From a bacterium (GTDB taxonomy: Bacteria > Planctomycetota > UBA1135 > UBA2386), in the NCBI GenBank assembly GCA_030432695.1, contig JAUILN010000004.1, positions 434,001 through 498,000 of the forward strand: a stretch of 64,000 nucleotides of DNA. Direction: 5' to 3'. The notes under the pieces were generated by a model. That model ran no database searches, had not been told where the DNA came from, and saw only the letters and a list, made by a program, of their open reading frames with translations. The position numbers were made by a program, and so were the translations under genes. Below, piece by piece: positions 1 through 9,004 of the stretch (position 1 is its first letter; each line of letters opens with the position of its first letter).

Positions 1-73
1 CGACCTGAGCGGTAGCTCCGAAGCGTGATCCTCTCGACACCAGTTTCGGGTGCGGGAGGTCGAGGTCGGTTGG

Positions 74-1111
74 ATGGCTGCTGACGACGCCGTTCGGGTG
101 CTGCGCCGCAGCCTGTGGCCGCTGTCGTTCGTCTACGCGGGCGTCGCGGCGCTGCGCAACGGGTTGTTCGACCGCGGCATCAAGCGTGTCCACCGGATCG
201 GCCTGCCGGTGATCTCGGTCGGCAACCTCACCGTCGGCGGGACCGGCAAGACGCCGATGGTGAGCTGGCTGGTGGACCGTGCCCAGGCCGAGGGTCTGCG
301 GCCGGCGGTCCTGGCGCGGGGCTACGGCCGCGCGTCGGATGCCGAACTCAACGACGAGGGATTGTTGCTGCGGCAGCGCCACCCCGGCGTGCCGCAGATC
401 CAGGACTCCGACCGCGTCGCCGGGGCGCAGGCCCTGGAACGGCGTGGCGACGTCGACGTGGTGATCCTCGACGACGGTTTCCAGCACCGTCGACTGCGCC
501 GTGACCGGGACCTGGTCCTGGTCGACGCACGGCGACCGCTCGCCGACCATCGGGTTCTGCCAGCCGGCGACCTGCGCGAATTGCCCGGCGGTCTGCGCCG
601 TGCCGACCTGGTGGTGATGACCCGGGCGGAGGGCCTCGACGCGTCGGCACTGGACGAGCGGCGCGTCGGATTGCGCCGGATCGCGCGGCGTGACGATCTG
701 CCGATCCTGGCCGCCGAACATGCGCCGCGCGGCGTCGAGTCACGGCCTGGGTCAGGTGCGCTTGCGGGGCCCGAGTCCCTGCGCGGTCGCCGGGTGTTCC
801 TGGTCTCGTCGATCGCCCGGCCGGCGAGCTTCGAGGCGACCGTCGAGCGGCTCGGCGCCGAGGTCATCGAGCACCGGGCCTACCGCGACCACCATCGGCA
901 CGACCACCTGGCGCTGCGCGCGCTGGCCCGACGCGCGGCCGAACTCGGCGCAGAGTTGCTGACCACCGCCAAGGACGCGGTCAAGTTCCCCGACGCCGAG
1001 GACTGTCCTCACCTGGTGCTGCACATCGGGCTGCGCTTCCTCGGAGCGGAACCAGACGCGAGGCAGCTCGGTCTCGACCTCGCGACACGTGCCGCGGGAG
1101 AGCCGTCGTGA
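74..1111 (+). CDS. lpxK: Tetraacyldisaccharide 4'-kinase (LpxK)
   Basis: Inner-membrane-associated kinase that phosphorylates the 4' position of the tetraacylated disaccharide-1-phosphate to give lipid IVA in lipid A synthesis. About 345 residues, normal for the family. A hydrophobic N-terminal stretch (LWPLSFVYAGVAAL) precedes the family signature ISVGNLTVGGTGKTP, which holds the P-loop GGTGKT; LDDGFQHRRL further on is also typical, and a His-rich YRDHHRHD segment follows in the C-terminal half. I take the ATG at 74; an in-frame GTG at 50 would add eight residues that look less conserved. The stop overlaps the next gene by 4 bp, pointing to coupled translation with the acyltransferase. Identification is firm; only the start is uncertain. 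Confidence 0.93.
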   Translation: MAADDAVRVLRRSLWPLSFVYAGVAALRNGLFDRGIKRVHRIGLPVISVGNLTVGGTGKTPMVSWLVDRAQAEGLRPAVLARGYGRASDAELNDEGLLLRQRHPGVPQIQDSDRVAGAQALERRGDVDVVILDDGFQHRRLRRDRDLVLVDARRPLADHRVLPAGDLRELPGGLRRADLVVMTRAEGLDASALDERRVGLRRIARRDDLPILAAEHAPRGVESRPGSGALAGPESLRGRRVFLVSSIARPASFEATVERLGAEVIEHRAYRDHHRHDHLALRALARRAAELGAELLTTAKDAVKFPDAEDCPHLVLHIGLRFLGAEPDARQLGLDLATRAAGEPS

Positions 1112-2040
1112 AGCGGCCGACCCTGTTCCATCGCGTCACCTACTGCGTGGCACGCGCCGGGATCTTCATGGTCGCGCTGCTGCCGGAGCGACTCGCCTAT
1201 GGAGCGCTGGGGATGGTCGGCGCGCTCTACGTGACCTGCTCGCCGCGGCGACGTGCGATCGGCGAGGCCAACCTCGCGCTGGCGCTGCCGGCGTCGACCG
1301 CGGCGGAGCGGCGCCGGATCCTCCGACGCAGCACTGCGAACTCGTTCCAGAACGTCCTCGACATGATCTGGTCGCTGCGGCTGTTGGCGAAGGGACGCCT
1401 GCTGGAGAGGGTCGACGTGAATGGATTCCAGCAGAAGGTCTCGACGCCGCCGCCGTGGATAGGCTGTGCGGCGCATCTCGGCAGCTGGGAGGTCGCAGCC
1501 AGCAGTCTCGCCGCGATTGGCTACGAGTGCCACGCGCTGGGGCGCATGCCCAAGAACCCGCTGACCGCGGCATTCCTGCGGCGTTCGCGCGAGTCGGCGG
1601 GCTTCGTCCTGCACCCCCGCCGTGGTGGGATCCGGCCGTTGGCCCGGGCACTCGCCGGCGGCAAGGTCGGCCTGCAGGTCATCGACCAGAACCAGCGGCT
1701 GCGAGGGGTCTTCGTGCCGCTGTTCGGGCGCCTGGCGAGCACCGAACGGTCCGCGGCGACTCTGGCGCTGCGGCGTGGCTACCCGGTCTACGTCGGCGTC
1801 GCGGTCCGGCTCGAGAAGCGGTTCCGGTTCCGGTTGGAGGTGCTCGGGCCGCTGCATCCGGCGCTGCGCGACGGGGAGCCGATGGAGGATGGGATCCGGC
1901 GGATCTGCACCGACTTGAACCGCGCGCTCGAGGAGCTGATCGTCCGGCACGCAGATCAGTATCTGTGGATTCACGACCGCTACCGCACGAGACCACCCGA
2001 AGAGATGGTCGGTGCCGATTCCGGCGGGCCTCGCGCGTAG
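1108..2040 (+). CDS. lpxL: Lipid A biosynthesis acyltransferase (LpxL/HtrB family)
   Basis: Predicted membrane-bound acyltransferase that adds a secondary acyl chain to Kdo-lipid A. 310 residues, the usual size. A hydrophobic N-terminal segment (about residues 15-45) is followed by the catalytic HX4E motif, seen as HLGSWE near residue 126, and by the downstream QNQRLRGVFVPLFGR region that resembles the D-N--GVFVPFFG block of the family. It overlaps lpxK by 4 bp and ends 15 bp before hldE, so the three genes form one LPS operon. LpxL and LpxM paralogues cannot be told apart from the sequence alone, so the symbol means family member only. Confidence 0.85.
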   Translation: MKRPTLFHRVTYCVARAGIFMVALLPERLAYGALGMVGALYVTCSPRRRAIGEANLALALPASTAAERRRILRRSTANSFQNVLDMIWSLRLLAKGRLLERVDVNGFQQKVSTPPPWIGCAAHLGSWEVAASSLAAIGYECHALGRMPKNPLTAAFLRRSRESAGFVLHPRRGGIRPLARALAGGKVGLQVIDQNQRLRGVFVPLFGRLASTERSAATLALRRGYPVYVGVAVRLEKRFRFRLEVLGPLHPALRDGEPMEDGIRRICTDLNRALEELIVRHADQYLWIHDRYRTRPPEEMVGADSGGPRA

Positions 2041-2055
2041 ACTGCGGGACGTCCC

Positions 2056-3510
2056 ATGCAACGACTCGCCCGACTCCTGCACGACCTCGGATCACCCTCG
2101 ATCCTGGTGGTCGGTGACCTGATCCTCGACCGTTACATCGAAGGTGCCGCCCGCCGGGTCTCGCCCGAGGCGCCGGTGCTGGTGTTCGAGAAGGAGGACG
2201 AGCGCAACCTGCTCGGTGGTGCGTGCAACGTGGCCGCCAACCTGGTGAGTCTTGGGGCCCGCACGGCGGTGCTCGGCGTGGTCGGAACCGACGGCACGGG
2301 CCGGCGGCTGCGCGAATTGCTCCGCGAGGTCGGCATCGACGATGCCTGGACGGTGGAGGATCCCAGCCGTCCGACCACGCGCAAGACCCGCTATGTCAGC
2401 CGCACACAGCAGGTGCTCCGTGTCGACGAGGAGCGTCGGCACGCTCTGGTCGGAGCTGCGAAGGAGGCGCTGCTGGCACAGCTCGCGGTGCGCCCGTTCC
2501 CGTTCGAGGCGATCCTGCTGAGCGACTACGGCAAGGGGGTGCTCGACCGGGCGGTCGTCGAAGCAGCCGTCGCGGCGGCGCGCAGCGTCGATGGACTGGT
2601 GGTCGTCGATCCGAAGGGTACCGACTATGCCAAGTACCGAGGTGTCGATCTCCTGACTCCCAACAAGCGGGAGGCGGAGGGCGCGACCGGCGTGCGGATC
2701 GAGACGGATGCCGATCTCCGGCAGGTCGCCCATCGGCTGCGGGAACTCACCGGAGTGAAGACCGCGACCGTCACCCTCGGCAAGGATGGCGTGTTCTTCG
2801 AGACCGAGTCTGGCGAGGCCAAGACCATCCCGACCGAGGCGAAGTCGGTGTTCGACGTGACCGGTGCGGGCGACACCGTGGTGTCGATGTTGACGTTGGC
2901 CCGCGCGTGTGGGATCGGGATCGAGGACAGCCTGCGGCTCGCCAACGCCGCGGCCGGGATCGTGGTCGGCCGTTTCGGAACCTGGGCGGTGTCGCGCCGG
3001 GAAATCCTCACGCTGCTCGGGCAGCAGCCTCCCGGCAAGATCCTCGACCGCGACGAGGCGGTGTCGATCGCGGCAAGGATGCGTGCGGACGGGCGACGGC
3101 TCGCATTCACCAACGGCTGCTTCGACATCCTCCACCCCGGTCACACCGAATACCTCTCCCGGGCTCGTGGCTATGCCGACGCGCTGATGGTCGGACTGAA
3201 TACCGATGCCAGCGTGCGTCGTCTCGACAAGGGGACCGACCGGCCGATCAACCCGCTGCGGGACCGCATGGACGTGCTGGCCGCACTGCAGGCGGTGGAC
3301 TTCATCGTCCCGTTCGACGAGGACACACCGCTCGAGTTGATCCGTGCAGTGACGCCGGACGTGCTCTGCAAGGGCGAGGATTGGCGCGACAAGGGTGTCG
3401 TCGGCCGCGAGTGGGTCGAGGCTCATGGCGGCCAGGTGGTGCTGGTGCCGCTGCGCAGTGGTTGCTCCACGACCGCGATCATCGAGCGGATTCGGGCGTC
3501 GAGTCCGTGA
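2056..3510 (+). CDS. hldE: Bifunctional heptose-7-phosphate kinase / heptose-1-phosphate adenylyltransferase (HldE)
   Basis: Cytoplasmic two-domain enzyme of ADP-heptose synthesis for the LPS inner core. The N-terminal PfkB-type kinase (about 1-320) shows GGACNVAANL and the anion-hole/catalytic motif VTGAGDT. The C-terminal nucleotidyltransferase (about 340-480) shows FTNGCFDILHPGHTEYL, whose HxGH binds the nucleotide, and the C-terminal SGCSTTAIIERI, equivalent to the ISSTxI motif. At 484 residues it matches the fused E. coli-type enzyme. It follows the acyltransferase by 15 bp in the same operon. Odd feature: two more stand-alone nucleotidyltransferases of the same fold follow at once, so this organism carries three such domains in under 3 kb. 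Confidence 0.93.
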   Translation: MQRLARLLHDLGSPSILVVGDLILDRYIEGAARRVSPEAPVLVFEKEDERNLLGGACNVAANLVSLGARTAVLGVVGTDGTGRRLRELLREVGIDDAWTVEDPSRPTTRKTRYVSRTQQVLRVDEERRHALVGAAKEALLAQLAVRPFPFEAILLSDYGKGVLDRAVVEAAVAAARSVDGLVVVDPKGTDYAKYRGVDLLTPNKREAEGATGVRIETDADLRQVAHRLRELTGVKTATVTLGKDGVFFETESGEAKTIPTEAKSVFDVTGAGDTVVSMLTLARACGIGIEDSLRLANAAAGIVVGRFGTWAVSRREILTLLGQQPPGKILDRDEAVSIAARMRADGRRLAFTNGCFDILHPGHTEYLSRARGYADALMVGLNTDASVRRLDKGTDRPINPLRDRMDVLAALQAVDFIVPFDEDTPLELIRAVTPDVLCKGEDWRDKGVVGREWVEAHGGQVVLVPLRSGCSTTAIIERIRASSP

Positions 3511-3649
3511 CCCAGGAGCCGATGGTTGATCCTGTTCGCGCGCTCGGGTCGGCGGTTCCATCGGGGCGACGAATCAACTCAGGGCGCTCCGATCCGGCGG
3601 TCGACCTTCTATCATGGGAATCTGCAGCGAACCGAGGGACGGAACGACC

Positions 3650-4165
3650 GTGACCAACCTGACCGACTACGCGCGCATCATCGGCCTCGAGGAGTTTGCA
3701 CGACTCCGAGACGAACGGGCGGACGAGCTCGGGCGGATCGTGTGCACCAGCGGTGGCTACGATCCGATCCACCCGGGCCACGCCAGCTGCCTGGTCGAGT
3801 CCCGCAAGTACGGGGACACGCTGGTGGTGGTCGTGAACGGCGACTCCTTTCTGCGCGACAAGAAGGGCAAGCCGTTCCAGGACCTCGCGACGCGCTGTCG
3901 GATCGTCGCCTGCATCCGCCACGTCGACTTCGTGGTGCCGTTCGAGATCGAAGGAGATCCCACCACCCGCGAGGCCCTGCGCCGCATCCGGCCGCACGTG
4001 TTCACCAAGGGTGGTGACCGCACCGACGCCAGCAACATCCCCGAGTGGGAGGTTTGCGAGGAGCACGGCATCGAGGTGGTCTCCGGAGTCGGTCTGGACA
4101 AGGCGTGGTCGAGTTCGGACTTCCTCCGCGAGTGGGGGGAGTTCTGGTCGCGCGAGAAGGGGTGA
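3650..4165 (+). CDS. HldE-C/RfaE2-type nucleotidyltransferase, divergent
   Basis: Stand-alone cytidylyltransferase-fold protein of 171 residues. It has TSGGYDPIHPGHASCL (HxGH nucleotide-binding motif) near the N-terminus, VVVNGD, the KPF/R.RI block and FTKGGDRT in the second half. These identify the fold but not the substrate; glycero-manno-heptose-1-phosphate or another sugar or polyol phosphate is possible. I prefer the GTG at 3650 because GAGGGA lies about 10 bp upstream; an ATG at 3614 in the same frame has no ribosome binding site and sits on a TATCAT box that could be its -10 element. The C-terminal SSSDFLREW replaces the usual ISSTxI motif, so it may have a different acceptor from HldE. 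Confidence 0.75.
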   Translation: MTNLTDYARIIGLEEFARLRDERADELGRIVCTSGGYDPIHPGHASCLVESRKYGDTLVVVVNGDSFLRDKKGKPFQDLATRCRIVACIRHVDFVVPFEIEGDPTTREALRRIRPHVFTKGGDRTDASNIPEWEVCEEHGIEVVSGVGLDKAWSSSDFLREWGEFWSREKG

Positions 4166-4388
4166 GTCCAAGCGCTCGTTCGGTGGTGTCGTAGTCGGAC
4201 GTCCGGGTTCCGGATGGATGGCTCGGGTGGCGTGTATGGATCCCATCGCGCGGCGCCGGGCGGTTCGTGTGGGGCCGTAGTCGGCGCCCGAGGCGCACGG
4301 GGGAGGTGCGTGTATCGCAGGCGGTGGGGGCTATCCTCGGCGGCGTATCCGTCCATCCCTCGCCCTGCCTTCTCGGAGGATCCCCGCC

Positions 4389-4901
4389 GTGGTCGTCGTC
4401 CCCCGCAACGTCCGCTCGAAGGACAAGGTCTTCAAGAGCCCCGCCACCCTCGCTGCCGTACTCCAGGGCCTGCAGGCGCAGGGCAAGACCGTCGTACTCT
4501 CCAATGGTGTCTTCGATCTGCTGCACGTCGGTCACGTGCGTTGTCTCGAGGACGCGCGCGCGCGCGCCGACTTCCTGGTCGTCGCGGTCAACAGCGATTC
4601 ATCGGCCGCTGCCAACAAGGGCAAGGGACATCCGCTGATCCCTGCCGACGAGCGCATGGAGCTGCTCTCCGCGCTGTGGTTCGTCGACTACGTCACCGTG
4701 TTCGACGGGGAGACCGCCGACGAGTTGCTCGCCACTCTGCGGCCCGATCTCTACGCGAAGGGCACCGACTACACGTTGAAGACCCTGCCGGAGCGAGACA
4801 CGCTGAAGGAACTCGGCGTCAAGGCGGTCTTCGTCGGCGACAAGAAGGATCACTCCAGCAGCAAGCTGATCCAGAAGATCCGTCGCCGCAAGCTCGACTG
4901 A
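4389..4901 (+). CDS. Heptose-1-phosphate adenylyltransferase-like protein (RfaE2/HldE C-domain)
   Basis: 170-residue stand-alone nucleotidyltransferase. It carries LSNGVFDLLHVGHVRCLEDA (HxGH), VVAVNSD, the ADERMELLSAL block with the conserved Arg, LYAKGTDY and the C-terminal HSSSKLIQKI, close to the ISSTxI signature of RfaE2. It therefore looks more like a true D-glycero-beta-D-manno-heptose-1-phosphate adenylyltransferase than the preceding gene does. The GTG start at 4389 follows GGAGGA with good spacing. The 223 bp upstream hold a CTATCCT box that could be a -10, so it may have its own promoter. Whether it duplicates HldE or serves another glycan (S-layer, capsule) is unknown. Confidence 0.78.
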   Translation: MVVVPRNVRSKDKVFKSPATLAAVLQGLQAQGKTVVLSNGVFDLLHVGHVRCLEDARARADFLVVAVNSDSSAAANKGKGHPLIPADERMELLSALWFVDYVTVFDGETADELLATLRPDLYAKGTDYTLKTLPERDTLKELGVKAVFVGDKKDHSSSKLIQKIRRRKLD

Positions 4902-4950
4902 TGCGGGTCCCGCACTCGAAGCCGATCACGCGGTCGGCGCGGGCCGCCGA

Positions 4951-6216
4951 TCAGGCGTAGACGCCGCGCATCTTGGTGATCTTCGCGACGCGGTCGATCC
5001 CGAGCAGGTAGGCGGCGATCCGATTGCTGACCTCGAAGCGCTTGGCCATGTCCACGACGTCGTTGAACGCGCGGACCATGATCCCCTCGAGTCGTTCGTT
5101 GACCTCTTCCTGGCCCCAGAAGTAGCCCATGCGGTCCTGGACCCACTCGAAGTAGGACACCGTGACTCCGCCAGCATTGGCGAGGATGTCCGGCACCACG
5201 AACACGTTGTTGTTCTCGAGGATCCGGTCGGCCGCCGCGGTGACCGGTCCATTGGCGCCCTCGACCAGCAGCTTGGCCTTGATGTTCTCGGCGTTCCGAC
5301 TCGTGATCACGTTCTCGGTGGCGGCCGGTACGAGGATGTCGACCGGCATCTCGAGGAGTTCGGCATTGCTGAGGCGATCGCCTTCGTCGTATCCCTCGAG
5401 CGTGCGGAATCGGGCGAGGTGCTCGCGGACTGCCTTTACGTCGAGGCCCTTCTCGTTGACCAGTGCACCGGTGATGTCGGAGATCGCCTGGACCTTGATG
5501 TTCATCCCGTCGAGATACGACGCGGTGACCTGACCCACGTTGCCTGCTCCTTGCACCGCGGCAGTGCACTGTGCCGGATCGAGCTCCATCACCTTCAGCG
5601 CCTCGCGGGTGCAGAGCATCAGGCCGCGGCCGGTCGCCTCGATGCGACCGAGCGAGCCACCCAGGCCGACCGGCTTGCCGGTCACCACCGCCGTCGACGC
5701 CTGCCGCACATGCATCGAGTAGGTGTCCATGATCCACGCCATGACCTGCGGCGCGGTCCCCATGTCGGGTGCGGGGACGTCGCGGTCCGGACCGATGATG
5801 TCCAGGATGCTCGCGGTGTAGCGGCGCGTGATGCGCTCGAGCTCGCCCATCGACAGCTTGGTCGGGTCGCAGACCACGCCACCCTTGCCACCGCCGAACG
5901 GCACGTTCACCACCGCGCACTTCCAGGTCATCCACGCGGCGAGGGCGCGGACCTCGTCCAAGGTGACGTTCTTGTCGAAGCGGATCCCGCCCTTCGCAGG
6001 GCCTCGGGCCAACGAGTGCTGCACGCGGTAGCCGGTGAAGACCTCGATCGACCCGTCGTCCATCACGATCGGGATCGCGACGGTCAGTTCCCGGTCGGGA
6101 GTTCGCAGGATGCGGTAGAGGCCCTGGTCCAGGCCGAGCTTGTTGGCAGCCAGGTCGAACCTGGCGTGCATCGCTTCGAACGGGTTCTCCTCGCCGAGGA
6201 CCTGATTGGGATTCAT
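4951..6216 (-). CDS. gdhA: Glutamate dehydrogenase (Glu/Leu/Phe/Val dehydrogenase family)
   Basis: Cytoplasmic NAD(P)-dependent oxidative deamination of glutamate, or the reverse, linking nitrogen assimilation and the TCA cycle. 421 residues, typical of the short hexameric class. The substrate-site motif GPAKGGIRF, the catalytic-Lys block PFGGGKGGV, the DVPAPDMGT segment and the Rossmann motif QGAGNVGQV are all present, with SYFEWVQ near the C-terminus. I start at the ATG at 6216 ([14 protein letters not shown]), where similarity to family N-termini begins; a much longer upstream reading is non-coding in character. It sits alone, converging on the adenylyltransferase gene and diverging from the LPS kinase gene. 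Confidence 0.93.
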   Translation of the reverse strand: MNPNQVLGEENPFEAMHARFDLAANKLGLDQGLYRILRTPDRELTVAIPIVMDDGSIEVFTGYRVQHSLARGPAKGGIRFDKNVTLDEVRALAAWMTWKCAVVNVPFGGGKGGVVCDPTKLSMGELERITRRYTASILDIIGPDRDVPAPDMGTAPQVMAWIMDTYSMHVRQASTAVVTGKPVGLGGSLGRIEATGRGLMLCTREALKVMELDPAQCTAAVQGAGNVGQVTASYLDGMNIKVQAISDITGALVNEKGLDVKAVREHLARFRTLEGYDEGDRLSNAELLEMPVDILVPAATENVITSRNAENIKAKLLVEGANGPVTAAADRILENNNVFVVPDILANAGGVTVSYFEWVQDRMGYFWGQEEVNERLEGIMVRAFNDVVDMAKRFEVSNRIAAYLLGIDRVAKITKMRGVYA

Positions 6217-6408
6217 GGGCGACCGCGGTGCCGGGACGCTGCTCGTCGGATCGACAGGATGCGCTTGTGTGCCGCCGTTCGCTGGGGCGGGTGCAGGCGG
6301 GAGGATCCCTCGGGCACGGGCCGATGGCGGGTCACGAGCTGGGTTTCGGAAGGTAACGTTGGTCTCGATGGCCGGCAACATGACCGTGGAGGAAGCGCGC
6401 TGCTGCAG

Positions 6409-7140
6409 GTGCTTGCAGTGAGTCTCCTCGTCGGCGCCGACGGCGGACTCGCGCGCCGGCTCGGCTACCACCAGGCCGGGGACCTCCTGGAGGATGCCCG
6501 CGGGGTGCAGGTCCGCTGCCTGCCGCGAGGTTCGACGTGGCGTTTCGAGGTCGGTGGCTTCGGCTACTTCCGGAAGGTTCGGGTCGGTCATGTTCGGGAC
6601 GCCCGCAATGAGTGGCGGACGCTCACCGCGCTGCACGCCGAAGGGGTCGCGGTTCCCGAGCCGGTCGCACTCGCTGTGGCCGGCCGGAGGTCCGCGCTGG
6701 TGATGCGCGAGGTCCCCGGGCGGGAGGTCGCGAGACTGTTGGTCGAGGTCGGGGACGACCACGCGGCCGTCGACGCCTTCGTCCTGCACCGCGTCGCGCC
6801 CCTGGTGCGTCAGCTCCACGCCGGCGGACGTTTTCATCGGGACCTCTACTGGGGCCACCTCTTCGCGACCTCCCTGGGTCTCGACGGCCCGCTGCACCTG
6901 ATCGACTTGGAGCGCGTCGTGCGTCCGCGGTTCGGGCGACGGCGGTGGCTCGTGAAGGACCTCGCCGCCTTGCTCGCGTCTTGGCCTCGCCGCCCGGCTC
7001 CGTGCCTCGGAGCACGATTTCTGCGCGCTTGCGGACTGACGTTGGACCGAAACCTGGTCCGTGCGATCCTGCGGAAGGCGACCCGGATCCGCGCGCACCG
7101 GCCGCGTCACGAGGGTGCTCCCGGCGACCGCGCGACCTGA
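6409..7140 (+). CDS. Lipopolysaccharide kinase (Kdo/WaaP/InaA family)
   Basis: Protein-kinase-fold enzyme expected to phosphorylate a core sugar (Kdo or heptose) of LPS at the inner membrane. About 243 residues. Visible motifs: YFRKVR (ATP-binding Lys), [31 protein letters not shown], the catalytic loop [18 protein letters not shown] with HRD and a following His typical of WaaP-type kinases, and HLIDLERV as the DFG equivalent. The start is uncertain: the reading frame is open for a kilobase upstream, but only from about 6409 does it look like the family; I take the GTG at 6409 with GGAGGA about 15 bp upstream, and a GTG at 6418 is possible. Function fits the nearby lpxK-hldE block. Confidence 0.8.
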   Translation: MLAVSLLVGADGGLARRLGYHQAGDLLEDARGVQVRCLPRGSTWRFEVGGFGYFRKVRVGHVRDARNEWRTLTALHAEGVAVPEPVALAVAGRRSALVMREVPGREVARLLVEVGDDHAAVDAFVLHRVAPLVRQLHAGGRFHRDLYWGHLFATSLGLDGPLHLIDLERVVRPRFGRRRWLVKDLAALLASWPRRPAPCLGARFLRACGLTLDRNLVRAILRKATRIRAHRPRHEGAPGDRAT

Positions 7141-7184
7141 GGCGGTCCGGTTCCCCGACGGTGGAGTCAGGGCAGGCGAAAGAA

Positions 7185-7574
7185 GGGTCCGACCCCCGTA
7201 AGCCGGGTTCTGGTGCCGGGTCCGGAGACCCGGTGACGGCCATTTCTCTAGGCCCCACCTCGCGGCGGGGCTCCAACGACGCCCTCGGAAGCTCCGCGCG
7301 GGCCGCGCTGCTCCCTGTCGGTCTTCCTCCGGGTGGGGTTTGCCTGCTCGTCCGCGGTCGTCCGCGGCCGGGTGCGCGCTTGTCGCACCATTTCACCCTT
7401 GCCGTCGCGGCGCTCGGGGCGCCGCCGGCCGGCGGTGTGATCTCTGTGGCACTTTCCCTGACACCCCGCCCGGAGGCGGCATGCCGGTGGGCGTTACCCA
7501 CCACCCTGCCCTGTGGAGCCCGGACTTTCCTCCCGCGCTGTCGCGCCGGCGGCCATCCGGGGGTCGGACGACCC
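7185..7574 (-). ncRNA. rnpB: RNase P RNA, bacterial type A
   Basis: Catalytic RNA that removes tRNA 5' leaders. Read on the minus strand, the 5' part contains the universally conserved GGAGGAAAGTCCGGGCTCC block (7534 down to 7516) and the 3' part ends with the reverse of TAAGCCGGGTTCTG plus the conserved stretch around GGCCATTTCTCTAGG. The P1 helix closes between about 7569-7559 (GTCCGACCCCC) and 7187-7197 (its complement), which fixes the ends to within a few bases. About 390 nt, normal for type A. It converges with the LPS kinase gene. Confidence 0.93.
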
Positions 7575-7838
7575 GGAGCGTAGTGGCATGTCCGGCTCAC
7601 GTCGAGGTCGCGCTGCCACGTCGGACCGTCTCTCTTGGTCGACCGCAACAAAAGACTTTGCGGTGACTTGTCGCGGCCGGACTTGCCGACCGCCGCCAGG
7701 GTGGTAGCTTCCCTGAACCGATGGTTCGAGGCTTCGGCCTCGGCGCGCGCTCCGTCGGCAGGATCGTCCGGCCCCGGTCGTGACATCCTCATCCTCTCTG
7801 CACCTTTGATTCGCACCTCCGTCCCTCCCCTTCCGGTC

Positions 7839-8321
7839 GTGATCCGTCCTCTGGTCGTGCTTCTGGCTGCGTCGTGCATCGTTTCGATGGTGTGCGCTGG
7901 GTCGATGGCGCCGGTCGGGTCGATGGCGCCGGTCGGGTCGAGCGGGCGCCCAGATGCCGGGCTCGATCTCGAGGTCCGGTTCGCCTACGGCCTGGGCGGT
8001 GCGAATACCTGCCGTGGCGCTGGCCGTCTGGTCGGGGCGCGGTTGCTCGGAAAGGTCGCCGAGCTGGATGAGGGATCGATGCCTTGGCCCGGCGTGCCCG
8101 CAATCCAAGATCCGGGCCCTCCGGTCGGTCCCCGGGATCCGGAAGTCACCGGACCTGCCTACCAGCCAGCTGCGGATGCGGCGAAGGGTGGAGGCGGCGC
8201 GGAGAAGCCGGGGTCACCGGTCCCTGAACCGGCGACCTTGTTCCTCGTCGGCTCGGGCATCGTCGGCCTCGCGGTGTCGTCTCGACGTTGGCGGCGTGGC
8301 CTGCAGCGTTCGGGGCAGTAG
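7839..8321 (+). CDS. Small PEP-CTERM sorting-signal protein
   Basis: Predicted exported protein of about 160 residues of unknown role. It opens with a hydrophobic signal-like segment (LVVLLAASCIVSMVCA) and ends with a textbook PEP-CTERM tripartite tail: VPEPAT, a hydrophobic stretch FLVGSGIVGLAV, then the basic SSRRWRRG. Such tails are recognised by exosortases and go with exopolysaccharide or envelope display. Between them lies a low-complexity Gly/Pro/Ala-rich region with a duplicated GSMAPV. The GTG at 7839 is chosen because the hydrophobic segment starts there; the frame is open further upstream. Only the two ends support coding, so the body could be rapidly evolving. Confidence 0.55.
   Translation: MIRPLVVLLAASCIVSMVCAGSMAPVGSMAPVGSSGRPDAGLDLEVRFAYGLGGANTCRGAGRLVGARLLGKVAELDEGSMPWPGVPAIQDPGPPVGPRDPEVTGPAYQPAADAAKGGGGAEKPGSPVPEPATLFLVGSGIVGLAVSSRRWRRGLQRSGQ
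7900..7935 (+). repeat. Two tandem 18-bp direct repeats
   Basis: Perfect duplication of an 18-bp unit (GGGTCGATGGCGCCGGTC) inside the PEP-CTERM gene, encoding GSMAPV twice just after the signal segment. A likely replication-slippage site. Confidence 0.85.
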
Positions 8322-8368
8322 ACGCTCGCGGCAGTAGAGCCGGAGTTTCGGCCGGTCCCGAGGAGTCG

Positions 8369-8453
8369 GGGTCACGGGAGACCATTCTGCCCAGCACGCG
8401 CCCTCGCACCCAGGGACTTGGCACGCACTGGATCGGAGCGTGTCCCGTGACCC
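8369..8453. repeat. Terminal-inverted-repeat element, copy A
   Basis: 85-bp intergenic element bounded by perfect 11-bp inverted ends, GGGTCACGGGA at 8369-8379 and TCCCGTGACCC at 8443-8453. Its left half matches the right half of copy B (26621-26812) in inverse orientation over about 45 bp, and its right half matches the left half of copy B, so it is the same element with the centre deleted. It contains no ORF and lies between the PEP-CTERM gene and ruvX, near the 3' ends of both. Looks like a MITE or REP-type repeat. Confidence 0.75.
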
Positions 8454-8466
8454 AGCCTCCTGGCGG

Positions 8467-8940
8467 TCAGGGTTCCTCGCTCGGCGGGATCGGTGGGAGC
8501 TTCGGCCCGAACCGGTCCAGGAAGCGCTCGAGGATCACCAGCGCGGAGACGGCGTCGGCCATCTGGCGCCGCTGCGCGGCCCGCATCCCCGCGGACTTCA
8601 GGCGCTCGTGGGCTTCGTCGGTCGTGGCGGTCTCGTCCTCGGTCGCGACTGGGATCCGAAGGCGATGGCGGAGCGCCTCCACGAACCGCATGGTCCGCGC
8701 CCCACGCTTCCCGAGTCCGCCGTCGGGAGCGAGCGGTAGGCCGACGACGACCAATTCCGTGTCGCGCTCGCGACAGAGCCCGGCAACCGCGGCTATGCGG
8801 TCGTCGTCGGTCTCCGCCACGATGTTCGGAAGCGGCAACCGCAGGCTGCCGGTCCAATCCGTCGAGGCGACACCGGTGCGGCGGTCGCCCAGATCCAACG
8901 CGAGTATGCGAACGGGTGGTCGATCCTCTCCTGCTGACAT
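8467..8940 (-). CDS. ruvX: Putative pre-16S rRNA nuclease / Holliday-junction resolvase-like (YqgF/RuvX)
   Basis: RNase H-fold nuclease implicated in trimming the 5' end of pre-16S rRNA. ILALDLGDRRTGVAS gives the first catalytic Asp in the family context; LVVGLPL (the V.GLP motif), the ATEDETATTDEA block and DAVSALVILERFLD provide the remaining conserved acidic positions. I choose the ATG at 8940 (157 residues, family-sized); an ATG at 9015 would add 25 residues overlapping the upstream AsmA-type gene, from which it is probably co-transcribed. Confidence 0.85.
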   Translation of the reverse strand: MSAGEDRPPVRILALDLGDRRTGVASTDWTGSLRLPLPNIVAETDDDRIAAVAGLCRERDTELVVVGLPLAPDGGLGKRGARTMRFVEALRHRLRIPVATEDETATTDEAHERLKSAGMRAAQRRQMADAVSALVILERFLDRFGPKLPPIPPSEEP

Positions 8941-9004
8941 GCTGGTTCTCTGGAAGAGTCGACGGTGTCGCGCGGCGAGATCGTCGTCCGATGAGACGAC
9001 CGGT

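Noticed and set aside
1..73. Tail of an upstream gene
   Set aside because: Several frames end in this stretch and none can be preferred, so no partial gene is called.
6217..7110. Long N-terminal extension of glutamate dehydrogenase
   Set aside because: The extension is antisense to the LPS kinase gene and lacks similarity; the GDH family begins at 6216.
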